A DNA stretch of 21,501 nucleotides from DASSFZ01 sp036514635 (GTDB lineage Bacteria; Chloroflexota; Anaerolineae; Fen-1058), in contig DATBWU010000197.1 of assembly GCA_036514635.1 (NCBI GenBank), forward strand, positions 1 through 21,501. The letters are read 5' to 3'. Every line of letters begins with the position of its first letter. The first letter of the stretch is position 1. The notes below the pieces were generated by a model. The model was not told the origin of the DNA and did no database searches. It saw only the letters and a program-made list of their open reading frames with translations. Made by a program: the position numbers and the translations under genes. Below are positions 1 through 6,637 of the stretch, one piece after another.

Positions 1-86
1 GTCGGCGGCAACGCTTCGCGCAGACTCACCGTCAGGTTGAGCGTGGCTTCGTAGTCAACGGTTTTGAATTGGCGTGTCATGCCCAT
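1..86 (-). CDS. Partial transposase, N-terminal fragment
   Basis: Read on the minus strand, an ATG at 86-84 (or a second in-frame ATG at 80-78) opens a frame that runs off the window edge after 28 codons: MGMTRQFKTVDYEATLNLTV then SLREALPP. From memory, this opening (a short basic start, then a tyrosine-acidic stretch, then LxxxLPP) is typical of DUF772/IS1182- or IS5-like DDE transposases, whose next residues are usually DHLARF. Only the start is visible, so neither the family nor intactness can be settled. No terminal inverted repeat could be identified upstream of the start. Any other protein sharing this short N-terminus cannot be excluded. Confidence 0.5.
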   Translation of the reverse strand, partial: MGMTRQFKTVDYEATLNLTVSLREALPP

Positions 87-182
87 AGTTTAGCACCGAG
101 CAGACGGCCCGTCGCAAAGTTCTCTCCGACAGGCTGCTAGAAGGTCTGCTCCCGATTAGAAGCGCCAAGATACCCAGACGAG

Positions 183-210
183 GCGAATGGCTTGTGCCAT
201 TCGCTTTTTT
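183..210 (+). terminator. Intrinsic terminator with no visible upstream gene
   Basis: GCGAATGGC (183-191), loop TTGT, GCCATTCGC (196-204), then six T (205-210). This is a perfect 9-bp stem with a U-tract in the plus direction. No plus-strand coding frame precedes it in the window, so it ends either a gene cut by the left edge or mobile element, or a short RNA from 87-182. That stretch holds a second possible stem, GAGCAGAC (98-105) with GTCTGCTC (144-151), but no gene that I can recognise. Confidence 0.8.
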
Positions 211-287
211 GTTGCTCGGCCGCCCCCGTTACTTTTCCGCTGGCGATGCGACTCAATAGGTGAAACCGAAATTCAGAGGAGAGAATA

Positions 288-1070
288 ATGAAACACCATA
301 AGCCTTCAAACGTGTGGAAGCTGCTGGCGCTGCTCATGGCGCTGGTGATCGCAACCTCGGCGTGCAGCCCGGCCGCGACTTCGAGCCAAACGACGCCGAG
401 CACGAGCGAAACGGGGCCTCAATCCCAGACGCCCACGGCAGCGGCCTCGCTCCAGGCCGGATCACGGACCGAGATCGTCGGCGTCGTCGAGTCGATGAGC
501 GCTGATGCCTGGGTCGTCGCCGGGCAGACGGTGAAAGTCGGCGCGCAGGCCGAGATCAAAGGCACAATTGCGGTCGGCGACATGGTCAAAGTGAGCGCCC
601 TGGTGCAGCCCGACGGCTCGCTGGTGATGAGCGAGGTCCAGCCCAGCGACGGCAACGGCAACGCCAATGCTAACGACAATGGCAATGCCAATGACAACGG
701 CAATGCCAACGAGAATGAAAACGAGAACGGCAACGACAACGCCAATACGAATGACGACGATCACAACGGGAACACCAACGGCAACGCCAACGAGAACGGC
801 AACGACAACGCCAATACGAATGGCGACGATCACAACGGGAACACCAACGGCAATGCCAACGAGAACGGCAGCGACAACGCCAATACGAATGGCGACGATC
901 ACAACGGGAACACCAACGGCAATGCCAACGAGAATAACAACGACAACACGAACGATAATCAGAACGACAACAGTGGCGACACCCAGAACGGCAATGGCCC
1001 AGACAATGGCAACGGCGGCGACCAGGGTGGCGGAGGTGGCAGCGACGATCGGGGGAACGACAACGATTAA
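288..1070 (+). CDS. Lipoprotein with DUF5666-like domain and Asn-rich repeat tail
   Basis: 260 aa, ATG preceded by the strong ribosome binding site AGAGGAGAG (275-283). Residues 1-26 form a basic n-region, a hydrophobic core (LLALLMALVIA) and a lipobox-like TSAC, so Cys26 is the likely lipidated residue and the protein should sit outside the cytoplasmic membrane. Residues about 60-117 form a small beta-rich domain resembling DUF5666 (core DAWVVAGQTVKVG), homologous by eye to the two domains of the protein at 1990-3204. Residues about 120-260 are low complexity: asparagine occupies nearly every second position, alternating with G, A, D, T or E, and the tail includes three 23-residue tandem units. 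The end is Gly/Asp-rich. Function is unknown; a surface-exposed, possibly cation-binding or fibrous tail is only a guess. It lies upstream of an ECF sigma gene that is followed by a protein of related architecture. Confidence 0.8.
   Translation: MKHHKPSNVWKLLALLMALVIATSACSPAATSSQTTPSTSETGPQSQTPTAAASLQAGSRTEIVGVVESMSADAWVVAGQTVKVGAQAEIKGTIAVGDMVKVSALVQPDGSLVMSEVQPSDGNGNANANDNGNANDNGNANENENENGNDNANTNDDDHNGNTNGNANENGNDNANTNGDDHNGNTNGNANENGSDNANTNGDDHNGNTNGNANENNNDNTNDNQNDNSGDTQNGNGPDNGNGGDQGGGGGSDDRGNDND
723..929 (+). repeat. Three tandem 69-bp units inside the Asn-rich tail
   Basis: Units at 723-791, 792-860 and 861-929 differ by only a few bases. Each encodes 23 residues, beginning ENGNDNANTN or ENGSDNANTN and ending GNTNGNAN. 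A degenerate partial fourth unit begins at 930. The length of 69 keeps the reading frame, so copy number can vary without breaking the protein. Confidence 0.9.
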
Positions 1071-1129
1071 CGCGCGTGCCGTGTGAGGGAGTGGCGGCCA
1101 GGCTGGGGAAACAAGTCCAGCCGGCTCCG

Positions 1130-1162
1130 AGGTGACCGGCACTTTCGAAGTGCCGGTCACCT
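1130..1162. terminator. Perfect 15-bp hairpin downstream of the lipoprotein gene
   Basis: AGGTGACCGGCACTT (1130-1144), loop TCG, AAGTGCCGGTCACCT (1148-1162). The stem is perfect, but only a weak T-poor tail follows (GATCGCCACTTG), so it could be a terminator without a U-tract, an mRNA 3'-end stabiliser or a dispersed palindrome. It sits 60 bases after the lipoprotein stop codon. Confidence 0.55.
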
Positions 1163-1224
1163 GATCGCCACTTGTTCTGGGCATGAGCCTTGAGGTTTTC
1201 AGGCAGTCTTCTGCGCCCTCGGTG

Positions 1225-1341
1225 TCTCGGCGGTGAACTGCGTAACTCCTAACCCGGACGAGCCGGAGCCAACAAGGGAACTAACCGCCGAGAACGCAGA
1301 GAACGCTGAGCATCCCTAAAAATCTCTGCGCGCTCTGCGGT
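1225..1341. repeat. Degenerate CGCAGAGA / TCTCTGCG word repeats
   Basis: ACCGCCGAGAACGCAGAGA (1284-1302) pairs with TCTCTGCGCGCTCTGCGGT (1323-1341) at 16 of 19 positions, and TCTCGGCGGT (1225-1234) is an exact 10-base inverted copy of 1284-1293. The words have a period of about 9. Similar CTCTGCG words are common in non-coding DNA of several phyla. No gene is seen in 1071-1445; this repeat, the hairpin at 1130-1162 and the promoter at 1386-1394 are all it holds. Confidence 0.6.
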
Positions 1342-1385
1342 GAAACCTTTGCACGGCAAGCAACGACTTCACGGTAAGGCTGTAA

Positions 1386-1394
1386 TGATATAAT
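1386..1394 (+). promoter_or_regulatory. Extended -10 promoter for the sigma factor operon
   Basis: TGATATAAT: a perfect TATAAT (1389-1394) with the TGn extension. No good -35 hexamer lies 17 bases upstream (ACTTCA at 1366-1371), which is usual for extended -10 promoters. Transcription would start near 1401, about 45 bases before the sigma gene. Confidence 0.6.
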
Positions 1395-1445
1395 GCGTGG
1401 GCCGGACAGCGGGGAATTATCAGCCGGCATCTGGGGAATGCCATC

Positions 1446-1988
1446 GTGCAGGACGAAATCGAACTCCTGGCCCGCGCACGCAGACTGGATCAGGAAGCGT
1501 TGGCTGAGATACACGAGACCTACTACGCGCCGATCTTTCGCTACGTCGCCTTTCGCGTGGGCGACCGCGAGACTGCCGAAGACCTGACCAGCGAGGTGTT
1601 CACACGGCTGCTCAGCGCCCTGCGCGACAAGGCCGCGCCCCAGAACACGCTGCGCGGCTGGCTGTACGGCGTCGCGTCGCGGGTGGTGAGCGATCACCAC
1701 CGCAAGCATTATCGAGCGCCGCAGGTGGAACTCGACGAGTCCATCGCCAGTCACGAGGCCGGTCCTTCCGAAGTAGTGGAAGCGGTGCTCACGCGCGAGG
1801 ACTTGAAGCGGGCAATGACCGAATTGACCGAAGACCAGAAGAATGTAATAGCCCTGCGCTTCGGGTACGACATGCCGATTCAGGAAGTCGCGCGCACGCT
1901 GGGCAAGACCGAGGGGGCCGTGAAGCAATTGCAGGTGCGCGCCATCGCCGCACTGGCGCGCCGGCTATCGCCGAGAATGGCAGACTGA
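1446..1988 (+). CDS. ECF-type RNA polymerase sigma factor
   Basis: 180 aa, GTG start with GGGGA (1433-1437) eight bases upstream; the nearby ATG at 1439 is out of frame. Region 2 spans about residues 10-90, with the region 2.2-like AEDLTSEVF (44-52) and the region 2.4-like GWLYGVASRVVSDHHRK (71-87). Region 4 spans about 120-172, with the helix-turn-helix EVARTLGKTEGAVKQLQVRA. There is no region 3, and the length matches the ECF group. The stop codon is one base before the GTG of the next gene, a membrane protein, so the pair is probably translationally coupled; such partners often act as anti-sigma factors. Which ECF subgroup it belongs to, and what signal it answers, cannot be told from sequence alone. 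The extended -10 box at 1386-1394 looks like a housekeeping promoter. Confidence 0.93.
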   Translation: MQDEIELLARARRLDQEALAEIHETYYAPIFRYVAFRVGDRETAEDLTSEVFTRLLSALRDKAAPQNTLRGWLYGVASRVVSDHHRKHYRAPQVELDESIASHEAGPSEVVEAVLTREDLKRAMTELTEDQKNVIALRFGYDMPIQEVARTLGKTEGAVKQLQVRAIAALARRLSPRMAD

Positions 1989-1989
1989 C

Positions 1990-3204
1990 GTGGATGCCCA
2001 ACTGGAATGGAAACTGATCGAGTGCCTGGCGGCGCTCGAAAACGGCGAATCGCTCGAGCAGATTCTGCTCCGCTATCCGGAGGAGGCCGCTCGACTGCAA
2101 CCGATGCTGGCGGTGGCAGCCTCGTTGCCTGCCCTGCGCATGGAACCGTCTCAAGAAGCCCGGTTGAAATCGCGCAAAGCCTTCCTGGCACAGGCGGCCG
2201 CGTTAGAGGCCAGGCGCGGGCCGGCGCGCAGCCGCCTCTTCGCTCGACCCCTGGTGACCTTCGCCTCGATCGCGCTGGCGTTCATCCTCATCGGCGGCGG
2301 GACACTGGCCGCGTCGGCCTCGGCACTGCCCGGCGATCCACTGTACGGCGTCAAGCGCATCGTCGAAAACGTGCGGCTGTCTATCACGCCCGACGATGCG
2401 GCGCGCGCCACGCTCTCGGCCCAATTTGCACAGGAGCGCATTGACGAGATCGACGCGCTGCTGGCCGCGGGCCGCGAGGCCGAGGTTGAGTTCGGCGGCA
2501 TCATCCAATCGATTCAAGCCAGCGCGTGGCTGGTGGCCAATGTCCCGGTGGACATCGACGACAACACGCGCATCGAAGGCAGCCCACAGGTGGGCCTGCG
2601 CGCACAGGTGCACGGGCGCACGCAGGACGGTATGCTGACGGCGATCTCGATCGTCGTCGAGCCGGGAGAGGAACCCGCGCCTGCACCATCGCCGACGCCG
2701 GAGCCTCAGGCGACGCCTCGACCGACACCGACGCCGAGGGCAACCGAAACCCCGGAGCCGACGCGCACACCCACACCGACGCGCACGTTCGCGCCAACAC
2801 TGACACCCACGGCCTCGCCCACGCCCAGCGAGGTGGAATTTGAGGGCACGGTCGAGCGGGCCGATGCACAGTCCTGGACCATCAGCGGCGTCACGGTCGA
2901 AGTGAACGCGGCTACTGAGTTCCGTAACAGTCCCGGTGTAGGGCACCGCGTCAAGGTCAAGGCGCTCAACATCGGCGGACAGTTGATCGCCGTTAGTATT
3001 GAGCGCATCGACGCGGGCGGCGGTGAGGACGGCAATACCAACGGCAACGACAATCAGAACGACAACGGCAACACGAACGAGGACGGTAACGGGAATGGCA
3101 ACGGTAACGAGAACAGCGGCGGTGATGGGAACGAGACCGGCAACGATAGCGGCGGTCACGGCGGGGACGAGAACAATAACGAGAACGGAAATGGTAATGG
3201 ATAG
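1990..3204 (+). CDS. Membrane protein with DUF5667-like and two DUF5666-like domains, putative anti-sigma partner
   Basis: 404 aa, GTG start one base after the sigma stop codon, with no clear Shine-Dalgarno sequence, suggesting coupling. Residues 1-80 are cytoplasmic-looking, with an acidic helix pair. About 87-111 is one transmembrane helix (LVTFASIALAFILIGGGTL). Residues 112-165 carry the DUF5667-like signature LPGDPLYGVKRIVENVRL. DUF5666-like domains follow at about 166-224 and 281-340, each with a conserved Trp (SAW, QSW). They are joined by a Pro/Thr linker (225-280) that would span or contact the cell wall. The tail (343-404) is Asn/Gly-rich, like that of the lipoprotein at 288-1070. 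A role as sensor and anti-sigma factor is inferred from gene order and topology; no recognised zinc-binding anti-sigma motif is seen in the N-terminus. A structural surface protein is the alternative. Confidence 0.8.
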   Translation: MDAQLEWKLIECLAALENGESLEQILLRYPEEAARLQPMLAVAASLPALRMEPSQEARLKSRKAFLAQAAALEARRGPARSRLFARPLVTFASIALAFILIGGGTLAASASALPGDPLYGVKRIVENVRLSITPDDAARATLSAQFAQERIDEIDALLAAGREAEVEFGGIIQSIQASAWLVANVPVDIDDNTRIEGSPQVGLRAQVHGRTQDGMLTAISIVVEPGEEPAPAPSPTPEPQATPRPTPTPRATETPEPTRTPTPTRTFAPTLTPTASPTPSEVEFEGTVERADAQSWTISGVTVEVNAATEFRNSPGVGHRVKVKALNIGGQLIAVSIERIDAGGGEDGNTNGNDNQNDNGNTNEDGNGNGNGNENSGGDGNETGNDSGGHGGDENNNENGNGNG

Positions 3205-3212
3205 ATGACATA

Positions 3213-3250
3213 GAACCCCGGTTTCTCCAAGAAGCCGGGGTTCTTCATTC
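3213..3250 (+). terminator. Terminator between the sigma cluster and the nuo operon
   Basis: GAACCCCGG (3213-3221) pairs with CCGGGGTTC (3235-3243). The stem continues inward through a G-T pair and TTCT/AGAA to a loop of CCA. A T-rich tail (TTCTTCATTCATT) follows directly. It lies 9 bases after the preceding stop codon and just before the nuo promoter. Confidence 0.8.
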
Positions 3251-3251
3251 A

Positions 3252-3280
3252 TTGACACTGCTATATGCTTGTGATAAAAT
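3252..3280 (+). promoter_or_regulatory. Near-consensus sigma-70 promoter of the nuo operon
   Basis: TTGACA (3252-3257), spacer of exactly 17 bases, TAAAAT (3275-3280), with a TGA extension (3272-3274). The start point would be near 3287, leaving a leader of about 57 bases before the nuoA ATG, with AGGGAG (3333-3338) as ribosome binding site. No operator-like palindrome is evident in the leader. Strong, housekeeping-type expression is expected. Confidence 0.8.
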
Positions 3281-3343
3281 CAACAACGCTGCGCTCTGGG
3301 GGATTGAGATCGCAGCGTCTCCATTCAAGCCCAGGGAGTTCGC

Positions 3344-3700
3344 ATGTTGGATCAATACATTCCCATTGCGATTCTCTTTGTTGCGTCTACCGCTTTCGCG
3401 GCGTTGCTGATCATCGTCGGCGCGATCTTCGGGCCGCGCCGCCGCAACCCCCGCAAGGCCCTGCCGTATGAGTCTGGCATGATCCCCTTCGGCCAGGCGC
3501 AGCGCCGCTTCCCCGTTCACTTCTACCTGGTCGCCGTGTTGTTCATCCTGTTTGATGTCGAAATCATTTTCTTCTTCCCCTGGGCGGTGATGTTCCGCGC
3601 GCTCGGCTTGTTCGGCTTCATCGAGATGTTGATCTTTATTGCGATCCTATTGGTCGGGTACGTGTACATTTGGAAGAAGGGGGCGCTGATATGGGAGTAG
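3344..3700 (+). CDS. nuoA: NADH-quinone oxidoreductase subunit A
   Basis: 118 aa, the usual length. Membrane subunit of complex I near the quinone chamber. Three transmembrane helices (about 7-30, 59-81, 88-108). The family signature YESGMIPFGQAQRRF (42-56) is followed by the conserved acidic pair of FDVEIIFFFPWA (Asp71, Glu73), which belongs to the proton channel region. The ATG at 3344 has AGGGAG five bases upstream. It is the first gene after the promoter at 3252-3280, and its last codons overlap the start of nuoB by ten bases (3691-3700), indicating coupled translation. Confidence 0.97.
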   Translation: MLDQYIPIAILFVASTAFAALLIIVGAIFGPRRRNPRKALPYESGMIPFGQAQRRFPVHFYLVAVLFILFDVEIIFFFPWAVMFRALGLFGFIEMLIFIAILLVGYVYIWKKGALIWE

Positions 3701-4200
3701 AAAGCAAGCTGGGGAATCTGGGAATCCTGACGACGACGATCGAGAAGGCCGTCAACTGGGCGCGCGCCAACGCCTGCTGGCCGCTGGGCTTCGGGCTGGC
3801 GTGCTGCGCGATTGAATTCATGTCCACCCAGGCATCCCATTACGACCTGGCACGCTTCGGGATGGAGCTGGTGCGCGGCAGCCCGCGCCAGAGTGACCTG
3901 ATCATCGTGTCGGGCCGGCTCACGCGCAAGATGGCTCCCGTGCTGCGCCGCCTGTACGACCAGATGCCCGAGCCGAAGTACATCATCGCCATGGGCGACT
4001 GCGCCGCGTGTGGCGGTGTGTTCAACAACTACGCCATCGTGCAGGGCGTCGACGAGATCGTGCCGGTGGATGTGTACGTGGCCGGTTGCCCGCCGCGCCC
4101 GGAAGCGCTGATCGACGGCATCCTGAAACTGCAAGAGAAGATCAGGCGCAGCCGGCCCTTGCGCGAAGCCCGGGAAGAAGCGAGCAAGGTTCATGCCTGA
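3691..4200 (+). CDS. nuoB: NADH-quinone oxidoreductase subunit B
   Basis: 169 aa. Carries cluster N2, the last Fe-S centre before quinone. An upstream in-frame ATG at 3670 would add seven residues, but the ATG at 3691 has the purine-rich AAGAAGGGGG ahead of it and gives the usual N-terminus (MGVESKLGNLGIL), so I choose it. N2 ligands: Cys38-Cys39 (LACCAIEF), Cys104 (GDC) and Cys133 (VAGCPPRPEALIDGIL). Odd point: the ligand loop reads MGDCAACGGVFNNY, where most family members I recall have small residues at the position of the extra Cys107. The gene overlaps nuoA at its start and nuoC at its end (ATGCCTGA, 4193-4200). Confidence 0.97.
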   Translation: MGVESKLGNLGILTTTIEKAVNWARANACWPLGFGLACCAIEFMSTQASHYDLARFGMELVRGSPRQSDLIIVSGRLTRKMAPVLRRLYDQMPEPKYIIAMGDCAACGGVFNNYAIVQGVDEIVPVDVYVAGCPPRPEALIDGILKLQEKIRRSRPLREAREEASKVHA

Positions 4201-4705
4201 TCCGATTGCCGATACGCTCAAAAGCCGATTCGGTGACGTGATCCGCAACGTCGTCGAGTTTCGCGCCGAGACGACGATCCACGTCCGGCCCGATGCGATC
4301 ATCGAGGTGTGCACCTTCCTGCGCGACGATCCCGCCGCGTTGTACAACTTCCTGTCGGACGTTTCGGCAGTCGATGTGTGGCCGGATGAGCCGCGCTTCC
4401 AGGTGAACTACCACCTGTATTCGATGACGCACAACCGGAGGCTGCGCCTGAAGGTCAGCGTGCGCGACGGCCAGTCGATCCCCAGCGTGACCGGCGTGTG
4501 GCCGGCGGCCAACTGGTTCGAGCGCGAGACGTATGATCTGTTCGGTGTGAAGTTCGACCATCATCCCGACCTGCGCCGGCTCCTGCTGCCCGACGATTAC
4601 CTGGGTCACCCCATGCGACGCGACGCCCCACTCGTCGTGGAGGAAGTCGAGTTCACGCACAACTACGGCGAGGTCGAAGCGAGCAAGCCGTACGCCAAAG
4701 AGTGA
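4193..4705 (+). CDS. nuoC: NADH-quinone oxidoreductase subunit C
   Basis: 170 aa. The 30-kDa hydrophilic subunit of the peripheral arm, which packs against NuoD. The family signature is at residues 108-145: WFERETYDLFGVKF, then HPDLRRLLLPDDYLGHPMRR. It is separate from nuoD, unlike the fused nuoCD of enterobacteria. The start codon lies inside the end of nuoB, an 8-base overlap. The 81-base gap to nuoD contains a hairpin (4708-4742). No unusual residues were seen. Confidence 0.96.
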   Translation: MPDPIADTLKSRFGDVIRNVVEFRAETTIHVRPDAIIEVCTFLRDDPAALYNFLSDVSAVDVWPDEPRFQVNYHLYSMTHNRRLRLKVSVRDGQSIPSVTGVWPAANWFERETYDLFGVKFDHHPDLRRLLLPDDYLGHPMRRDAPLVVEEVEFTHNYGEVEASKPYAKE

Positions 4706-4707
4706 TC

Positions 4708-4742
4708 AGCGCTCGCGGCGGATAAGTTATCCGCCACGCGCT
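4708..4742. repeat. Hairpin between nuoC and nuoD
   Basis: GGCGGATA (4717-4724), loop AGT, TATCCGCC (4728-4735), inside an outer stem AGCGC (4708-4712) and GCGCT (4738-4742). No T-tract follows, so it is not a standard terminator inside the operon. The word GCGGAT also occurs in the inverted repeat before nuoG (8903-8972). Confidence 0.65.
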
Positions 4743-4786
4743 CCACTGGATGAACAACCCGGTGGAACGATGCCGAGGAATAGCCT

Positions 4787-6034
4787 ATGAGCACGATCGC
4801 GCCGCCGCGCTCCTCAATGACTGTGAGTTTCGACGAGTTGAAAGGACTGGTCAGCGACCGCGCGCTGGCCGGTGAGACGATGCTGCTGAACATGGGCCCA
4901 CAGCACCCGTCGACGCACGGCGTGCTGCGCCTGCTGCTGGAACTCGATGGCGAGCGCGTGGTGTCGTGTGTGCCGGACATCGGCTACCTGCACACCGGCA
5001 TCGAGAAGACGTGCGAAGACAAGACCTACACCAAAGTCATCCCGCTGACCGACCGCATGGACTACCTGTCGCCCATGTCGAACAACCTAGGCTACGTGAT
5101 GGCGGTCGAGAAATTGATGGGCGTCGAGGTGCCGCTGCGCGCGCAGTACATCCGTGTGATTCTGTGCGAGCTGCAGCGCATCGCCAGTCACCTGGTGTGG
5201 CTCGGCTCGCACGCCATCGACCTGGCGGCGATGAGCGTGTTCCTGTACTGCTTCCGCGAACGCGAGATCATTCTCGATATTTTCGAGATGGTTTCGGGCC
5301 AACGCATGATGACCTCGTACTTCCGCATCGGCGGGCTGTGGCGCGACGTGCCGAACGGCTTCGAGGACGCGGTGCGCCAGTTTCTCAGCCTGATGCCGGC
5401 GCGCGTCGATGAGTACGAGGCGCTCCTGCGCAACAACCCGCTGTGGCATCAGCGCACGCGGGGCATCGGCGTCGTCTCCGGGCTTGACGCCATCGCGATG
5501 GGCATGACCGGTCCCAGCCTGCGCGGCAGCGGCGTGAACTGGGACATTCGCAAGGCGGAGCCATACTCGTGCTACAACCACTTCGAGTTCGACGTGCCGC
5601 TGGGCGAGAACGGCGACGTGTACGATCGCTATTGGTGCCGGATGCGGGAGTTCCGCGAGTCGTTGAAGATCGTCGATCAGGCGCTGCGGAAACTGCCCAA
5701 AGGCCCGTTCATCACCTCGGACCGCAAGGTCGCGCCGCCGCCCAAAGAAGAGCTGGCCTGGTCGATGGAGTCGCTGATCCACCATTTCAAATTGTGGACG
5801 GAAGGCTTCTCGCCGCCGCCGGGCGAGGTGTACGTCAGCGTCGAATCGCCGCGCGGCGAGTTCGGCTGCTACCTCAACAGCGATGGCTCGCCGAAGCCGC
5901 GCCGCGTCCACTTCCGCGCGCCGTCGTTTGCCAACCTGGCGGCGATGCCTGCCTTCAGCAAAAACGTGCTGGTGGCCGATATAGTGGCAATCATCGGGTC
6001 GATCGATATTGTGCTGGGCGACGTCGACCGGTAG
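4787..6034 (+). CDS. nuoD: NADH-quinone oxidoreductase subunit D
   Basis: 415 aa, 49-kDa subunit forming the quinone-binding cavity with NuoB. ATG start with GAGGAA upstream near 4769. Signature MGPQHPSTHGVLRL (36-49); His44 and Tyr93 (DRMDYLS) align with the two quinone head-group contacts known in Thermus Nqo4 (His38 and Tyr87, a constant offset of 6). The GYLHTGIEK and NNLGYVMAVEKL blocks and the C-terminal DIVAIIGSIDIVLGDVDR are standard. Full length, no disruptions. Its stop codon TAG (6032-6034) forms the first three bases of a 16-bp tandem repeat that fills the gap to nuoE. Confidence 0.98.
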   Translation: MSTIAPPRSSMTVSFDELKGLVSDRALAGETMLLNMGPQHPSTHGVLRLLLELDGERVVSCVPDIGYLHTGIEKTCEDKTYTKVIPLTDRMDYLSPMSNNLGYVMAVEKLMGVEVPLRAQYIRVILCELQRIASHLVWLGSHAIDLAAMSVFLYCFREREIILDIFEMVSGQRMMTSYFRIGGLWRDVPNGFEDAVRQFLSLMPARVDEYEALLRNNPLWHQRTRGIGVVSGLDAIAMGMTGPSLRGSGVNWDIRKAEPYSCYNHFEFDVPLGENGDVYDRYWCRMREFRESLKIVDQALRKLPKGPFITSDRKVAPPPKEELAWSMESLIHHFKLWTEGFSPPPGEVYVSVESPRGEFGCYLNSDGSPKPRRVHFRAPSFANLAAMPAFSKNVLVADIVAIIGSIDIVLGDVDR

Positions 6035-6070
6035 TTGGCTGGTTCGATGGTTGGCTGGTTGGATAGTTGG
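6032..6070. repeat. 16-bp tandem repeat beginning with the nuoD stop codon
   Basis: TAGTTGGCTGGTTCGA (6032-6047), TGGTTGGCTGGTTGGA (6048-6063), then a third partial unit TAGTTGG (6064-6070). The first two copies match at 14 of 16 positions. The complementary word (CCAACCAGCC type) appears at 20677-20740 after the aldo/keto reductase gene. Confidence 0.85.
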
Positions 6071-6084
6071 TTACGGAGAGACCC

Positions 6085-6615
6085 GTGCTCATCGAAAAAC
6101 ACAAATCTGAAATCGATGCGATTCTCGCCAAGTACCCGCCGGAGCGCAAACGTTCGGCGGTTATTCCGATCCTGGACCTCGCGCAGCGTGAGTACGGCTA
6201 CTGCTCCACCGAGGCGATCAAGGAAGTGGCCGGCCTCCTCGACCTCGATCCGACCGAAGTGCAGTCGGTTGTCGGTTTCTACACGCTGTTCTTCGATCAC
6301 AAGGTGGGACAGCATTACATTCACGTCTGCACCGACATGCCCTGTGCGCTGCGCGGCGCGGACAAGTTCCTCGACGCAGTGTGTGCCAAACTGAAACTCG
6401 ACAGGCACAAGGTCGCGCACGGCGGCGACACGACCGCCGACGGCATGTTCACCGTCGAAGCGACGATGTGCATCGCCGCGTGCGATAAAGCGCCGTGCGC
6501 CCAGGTCGATCTGGAATATGCTGAGAGCCTGACGCTGGAGAAGTTCGAGGCGATCCTGGAGGGCTTGCGCGCCGGGCAGCCGTACGAGTACACTCCGACA
6601 GGCAGTGAGCAGTAA
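6085..6615 (+). CDS. nuoE: NADH-quinone oxidoreductase subunit E
   Basis: 176 aa, thioredoxin-like 24-kDa subunit holding the [2Fe-2S] cluster N1a next to NuoF. I choose GTG at 6085 because GGAGAG (6075-6080) sits just upstream; a TTG at 6067 in the same frame would add six residues and lies in the repeat. Cluster ligands are Cys82 and Cys87 (VCTDMPCALRG), then Cys129 and Cys133 (MCIAACDKAPC), matching the C-x4-C / C-x3-C pattern of the family. Cys138 is an extra cysteine close by. Its stop codon is embedded in a heptamer repeat (6603-6637) that also contains the start codon of the next gene. Confidence 0.95.
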   Translation: MLIEKHKSEIDAILAKYPPERKRSAVIPILDLAQREYGYCSTEAIKEVAGLLDLDPTEVQSVVGFYTLFFDHKVGQHYIHVCTDMPCALRGADKFLDAVCAKLKLDRHKVAHGGDTTADGMFTVEATMCIAACDKAPCAQVDLEYAESLTLEKFEAILEGLRAGQPYEYTPTGSEQ

Positions 6616-6637
6616 TCAGTGGGCAGTGATACAGTGG
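6603..6637. repeat. CAGTGAN heptamer run across the nuoE stop and GNAT start
   Basis: CAGTGAG, CAGTAAT, CAGTGGG, CAGTGAT, one extra A, CAGTGGC. The TAA stop of nuoE (6613-6615) and the GTG start of the acetyltransferase (6619-6621) are both repeat bases. The same word, in both orientations, fills the nuoM-nuoN gap (17841-17947). Confidence 0.75.

Noticed and set aside
10..287. tRNA, tmRNA or other known RNA gene before the terminator at 183-210
   Set aside because: No CCA end, T-loop or other conserved core was found. Only unspecific stems are visible.
667..1086. Plus-strand frame rich in Met, Thr and Ile over the Asn-tail repeats
   Set aside because: It is a frame-shifted reading of the 69-bp repeats. 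The Asn-rich frame is continuous with the signal peptide and DUF5666-like domain, so that one is real.
3670..3690. Start of nuoB at the earlier ATG 3670
   Set aside because: It would add MEEGGAD ahead of the usual N-terminus and lacks a ribosome binding site, while ATG 3691 has one.
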